NCBI RefSeq assembly: GCF_030519355.1
Contig: NZ_JAUMKC010000002.1
Location: forward strand, 372,001 to 436,000
Reading direction: 5' to 3'
DNA: 64,000 nt
Origin: Mucilaginibacter sp. L3T2-6
GTDB taxonomy: Bacteria; Bacteroidota; Bacteroidia; Sphingobacteriales; Sphingobacteriaceae
Under the pieces are notes generated by a model. It was not told where the DNA came from, made no database searches, and worked only from the letters and a program-made list of their open reading frames with translations. Positions 61,330 through 64,000 of this stretch are shown here, in pieces; positions within the stretch are counted from its first letter, which is position 1, and every line of letters starts with the position of its first letter. The position numbers and the translations under genes are program-made.

Positions 61330-62190
61330 ATGTCCGTAATTAATGTCCCGGTCACCAAAGTAAACAACGCTGACTGCCTTGAAACTAGCGATGCGCTGGC
61401 GATAGAGGAGCCGATGGAAATCCGTCTGGAATATAAAGTAGATGACGAGCTGAAGAATCAAAGCGTATCTGTTACCATGCGTACCCCGGGAAATGACGCA
61501 GAACTTGCAGCCGGCTTTCTGTTTACTGAAGGAATTGTAGGTAGTGCCGGCGACATAGCTAACATAGATCATTGCTTTATCGCCTGCGCTGAAAACAAGG
61601 AAAACGTAATCCAGGTGAAGCTGAAAGAAGGTATTGCCCCTGATTTAAAAAATACCGGGCGCAATTTTTATACAACATCGAGCTGCGGGGTATGCGGGAA
61701 GGGTTCTATTGATGCTATCCGGACCGTCGGTAGTTTCATTGTCCAAAATGAGGATTTGATTTCTGCAGATAGCGAACTTTTGTATACATTACCTGATATT
61801 CTGCTTGGTCATCAGCGGATTTTTGGCGAAACCGGCGGTTTGCACGCATCAGCGTTATTTAGTCTTGATGGTGAATTGTTGCTGGTACGCGAAGATGTGG
61901 GCAGGCATAATGCGTTGGATAAGCTTATCGGCGCTGCATTGAAGCAAGGCATACTGCCATTAGATAATCATATCCTGCTGCTGAGCGGTCGCGCCAGTTT
62001 TGAGTTGGTGCAGAAAGCGGTAATGGCAGGTATCAAAATAATCGCTGCGGTAGGTGCGCCGTCAAGCCTGGCGGTTGAACTGGCGGCGGAGTTTAACGTT
62101 ACGCTCGCTGGTTTTTTGCGGAACCGGCGTTTTAATATTTACACCGCGGGTCGCCGTATTTTATTTCCAGTACATGAAGGTTCGAATTAA
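61330..62190 (+). CDS. fdhD: Formate dehydrogenase accessory sulfurtransferase FdhD
   Basis: FdhD passes sulfur from a cysteine desulfurase to the bis-MGD cofactor, activating formate dehydrogenase. The 286-residue protein has E-E-P-M-E-I-R-L, the G-F-L-F-T-E-G-I segment, the sulfur-carrying pair S-C-G-V-C-G-K (Cys-x-x-Cys) and R-E-D-V-G-R-H-N-A-L-D-K-L. The ATG at 61330 is preferred to an upstream TTG because the conserved part starts after it. It overlaps the next gene by 17 nt. Confidence 0.93.
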   Translation: MSVINVPVTKVNNADCLETSDALAIEEPMEIRLEYKVDDELKNQSVSVTMRTPGNDAELAAGFLFTEGIVGSAGDIANIDHCFIACAENKENVIQVKLKEGIAPDLKNTGRNFYTTSSCGVCGKGSIDAIRTVGSFIVQNEDLISADSELLYTLPDILLGHQRIFGETGGLHASALFSLDGELLLVREDVGRHNALDKLIGAALKQGILPLDNHILLLSGRASFELVQKAVMAGIKIIAAVGAPSSLAVELAAEFNVTLAGFLRNRRFNIYTAGRRILFPVHEGSN

Positions 62191-62530
62191 ACACAACTCT
62201 GTGAGATACCGGCTTACGCGGTCGGATATCTCAACTCTGGCGCAAGAGAAAAGAATTAGCGATAGCGTCGACTTTGGCTTGCAGCAGTTAATTTATGAGC
62301 TGCAGGTGGTTGATGATTATGCACTGTCATCCACCTATAACAACGATACGATAACCCTTTATATACCACAACGCATGGTTACTGAACTTATAGAAACCGA
62401 TAAGGTGGGTTTTGAAAATGAACGCCACATGCCCCATTTACTGATAGAAAAAGATTTTGTATGCCTGGATGATACTGCCGAAGACCAAAGCGACAATTAC
62501 CCTAACCCTTTAGCTGCGAAGAAAATATGA
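62174..62530 (+). CDS. DUF7009-like small protein between fdhD and fdhF
   Basis: A 118-residue soluble protein beginning M-K-V-R-I-K-H-N-S-V-R-Y-R-L-T-R. The resemblance to the small DUF7009 family is by recollection of its start pattern and is not proven. The ATG at 62174 lies inside the end of fdhD (17-nt overlap), and its TGA stop overlaps the ATG of the next gene (ATGA). Such tight coupling implies a role in maturing or regulating the FdhF-like enzyme. No catalytic motif is seen. Confidence 0.75.
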   Translation: MKVRIKHNSVRYRLTRSDISTLAQEKRISDSVDFGLQQLIYELQVVDDYALSSTYNNDTITLYIPQRMVTELIETDKVGFENERHMPHLLIEKDFVCLDDTAEDQSDNYPNPLAAKKI

Positions 62531-64000
62531 AGAAAGAGACAGAAATACCGGCTGAAGAAAATCCCGAGGAACTGCTTAATTTAGAAAAACATGAACCCAA
62601 AAAATGGGCGGCGGGTATCCCTGCCGTAGCCGAGGCGGGCAAAGATATTTTAAAGGAGGCCGGTTTTGTGCGTGGGATGAAGGGGTTGTTCCACATGAAT
62701 AAAAAAGGAGGTTTTGACTGTTCTGGCTGCGCCTGGCCTGACCCTGATGATGAGCGTTCGCCTATTGCCGAATACTGTGAAAATGGCGCTAAAGCCTTAG
62801 CTGAAGAAGCCACTACTAAAAAGCTAACCCCGGATTTTTTCGCTCAAAACTCAGTAAGCGACCTTGCGAAACTTAACGATTATGAAATAGGCAAGAAAGG
62901 CCGCATTGCACAACCCATGTTTTTGCCAAAAGGAGCGACGCACTACCAGCCGATAAGTTGGGACGATGCCTTTAAGAAAATCGCTATAGAACTAAATGCG
63001 CTTAAATCTCCGGATGAAGCCGTGTTTTATACATCTGGCCGAACCGGCAATGAAGCTTCGTTTACCTATCAGTTATTTGTAAAGGAATTCGGTACCAATA
63101 ATATGCCCGACTGCTCCAATATGTGCCACGAATCGTCAGGAGTAGCTTTATCTGAAACTATTGGTATTGGCAAAGGCACAGTAACGCTGGACGATTTCAA
63201 CCACGCTGAAGTGATCATGATTATGGGGCAAAATCCGGGCACCAATCACCCGCGCATGCTTACGGCGTTAGAAAAGGCCAAGCAGAGAGGAGCGAAGATA
63301 ATTGCCGTTAACCCATTGCATGAGGCTGGTTTGATGGCCTTTAAAAATCCGCAGACTGTAAAGGGTTTGATGGGCATCAGCACGCAACTGGCCGATGTAT
63401 ATTTACAGGTAAAAATAAATGGCGATATGGCCCTGCTTAAGGCCATTGAAAAACTGCTTTATGCTGCCGAGCAGCAATTTCCGGGTCAGGTATTTGATAG
63501 GCAGTTCATCAGCGACAGGACAACGGGTTACATGCATTTTGTTGACAGTCTTGAAGATTATAGCCTGGAAGAACTTGCTGCGGAAAGTGGTGTTATGCTG
63601 AGTCAGATTGAAGAGGCAGTTGAAATATTAAAGCATAAATACAAAATTATTATCTGCTGGGCTATGGGGATTACCCAGCATGTTAATGGTGTAGATACAA
63701 TAAAGGAAATCTTAAACCTCGCCCTGCTGAAAGGCAGCATTGGTAAGCCTGGCGCTGGGATGTGCCCGGTACGCGGACATAGCAATGTGCAGGGAAACCG
63801 CACCATGTGGATTTGGGAAAAGCCAAAAAAGGAATGGCTGGATAAAATAAAGGAGGTGTTTGGGTTTGAGCCGCCGCGTGAGCACGGACTGGATGTGGTG
63901 GAGTCTATAAAAGCGATGCACGAAGGCAAGTTGAAAGTGTTTTTTGCGATGGGCGGCAATTTTATATCTTCTACGCCTGACACTGTTTATACAGCCGAAG
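62527..64000 (+). CDS. FdhF/YdeP-type molybdopterin oxidoreductase, 3' part missing
   Basis: The first 491 codons of a bis-MGD oxidoreductase run off the right edge. The start is fixed by the ATGA overlap at 62527-62530. Residues 55-65 read G-F-D-C-S-G-C-A-W-P-D-P, the YdeP-group signature that replaces the usual N-terminal 4Fe-4S motif. The G-R-T-G-N-E-A, D-C-S-N-M-C-H-E-S-S and M-G-Q-N-P-G-T-N-H-P-R segments line the cofactor. Formate oxidation is not certain for YdeP members; the linked fdhD favours a formate-dehydrogenase-like cofactor requirement. Confidence 0.9.
   Translation, partial: MKKETEIPAEENPEELLNLEKHEPKKWAAGIPAVAEAGKDILKEAGFVRGMKGLFHMNKKGGFDCSGCAWPDPDDERSPIAEYCENGAKALAEEATTKKLTPDFFAQNSVSDLAKLNDYEIGKKGRIAQPMFLPKGATHYQPISWDDAFKKIAIELNALKSPDEAVFYTSGRTGNEASFTYQLFVKEFGTNNMPDCSNMCHESSGVALSETIGIGKGTVTLDDFNHAEVIMIMGQNPGTNHPRMLTALEKAKQRGAKIIAVNPLHEAGLMAFKNPQTVKGLMGISTQLADVYLQVKINGDMALLKAIEKLLYAAEQQFPGQVFDRQFISDRTTGYMHFVDSLEDYSLEELAAESGVMLSQIEEAVEILKHKYKIIICWAMGITQHVNGVDTIKEILNLALLKGSIGKPGAGMCPVRGHSNVQGNRTMWIWEKPKKEWLDKIKEVFGFEPPREHGLDVVESIKAMHEGKLKVFFAMGGNFISSTPDTVYTAE

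Overview
The window looks like a chromosomal segment of a Bacteroidota bacterium, most likely family Sphingobacteriaceae (Mucilaginibacter/Pedobacter-like). The signs are Bacteroidota-type promoters (TAnnTTTG at -7, once with a clean TTTG at -33, 19 nt apart), scarce Shine-Dalgarno sequences, and family content such as GSII glutamine synthetase, GH92 and GH2 enzymes, DUF3276, DUF1573 and the nusB-DUF1573-yajC-ybbR-coaE block. I saw no rRNA, tRNA, CRISPR array, phage or complete insertion sequence. The genus is an inference; the phylum is well supported.

Layout. 1-9.4 kb: housekeeping genes on the minus strand (a ligase-associated exonuclease fragment, coaE, ybbR, yajC, a DUF1573 lipoprotein, nusB, leucine dehydrogenase, DUF5362, mgtE), with an ABC exporter and a DUF3276 protein on plus. 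9.6-20 kb: ychF, a GH2 enzyme, PAP2 phosphatase, glmM, a cysteine desulfurase, three small disordered hydrophilic proteins, accD and a fasciclin protein. 20-32 kb: a large peptidase/beta-propeller/beta-barrel protein, PBP1A, PPK2, a GH92 mannosidase, and a probable omega-amidase/methionine-aminotransferase pair. 32.5-45.5 kb: a three-gene ABC importer, an M1 peptidase, a metallophosphoesterase, three tandem TonB-domain genes (the third broken by one in-frame stop), mdh and a GSII glutamine synthetase. 45.6-53.2 kb: a gamma-glutamylcyclotransferase-like gene opposite a GS-like ligase, an APH-like kinase and an atypical HAD protein, then GH43, a clan GH-A hydrolase and an aldose epimerase. 53.3-64 kb: a molybdenum-cofactor island (mocA-like, xdhC, moaA, moeA, moaC, a MobB-remnant/MobA fusion, moeB-rhodanese, moaE, moaD, fdhD, a DUF7009-like protein) ending in an FdhF/YdeP-type molybdoenzyme cut by the window edge.

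How the genes work together. The molybdenum island encodes nearly the whole route from GTP to bis-MGD cofactor plus the sulfurtransferase FdhD and a likely client enzyme; xdhC and a mocA-like gene suggest a second, MCD-type client outside the window. The aminotransferase and amidase form a likely glutamine-driven methionine salvage step. The GS-like ligase, kinase and HAD cluster is the best candidate for an uncharacterised small-molecule pathway.

The least expected signal is not a gene. At least nine intergenic regions hold short tandem arrays with a period of mostly 7 (sometimes 8 or 9) bases, usually facing a reverse-complement array across the gap. The word differs between loci while the architecture stays the same. 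Three further dispersed repeat families (a 158-bp nested palindrome, a GAGACAC hairpin and a CATTGCG element) also occupy intergenic space, and two repeats supply the C-terminal codons of genes.
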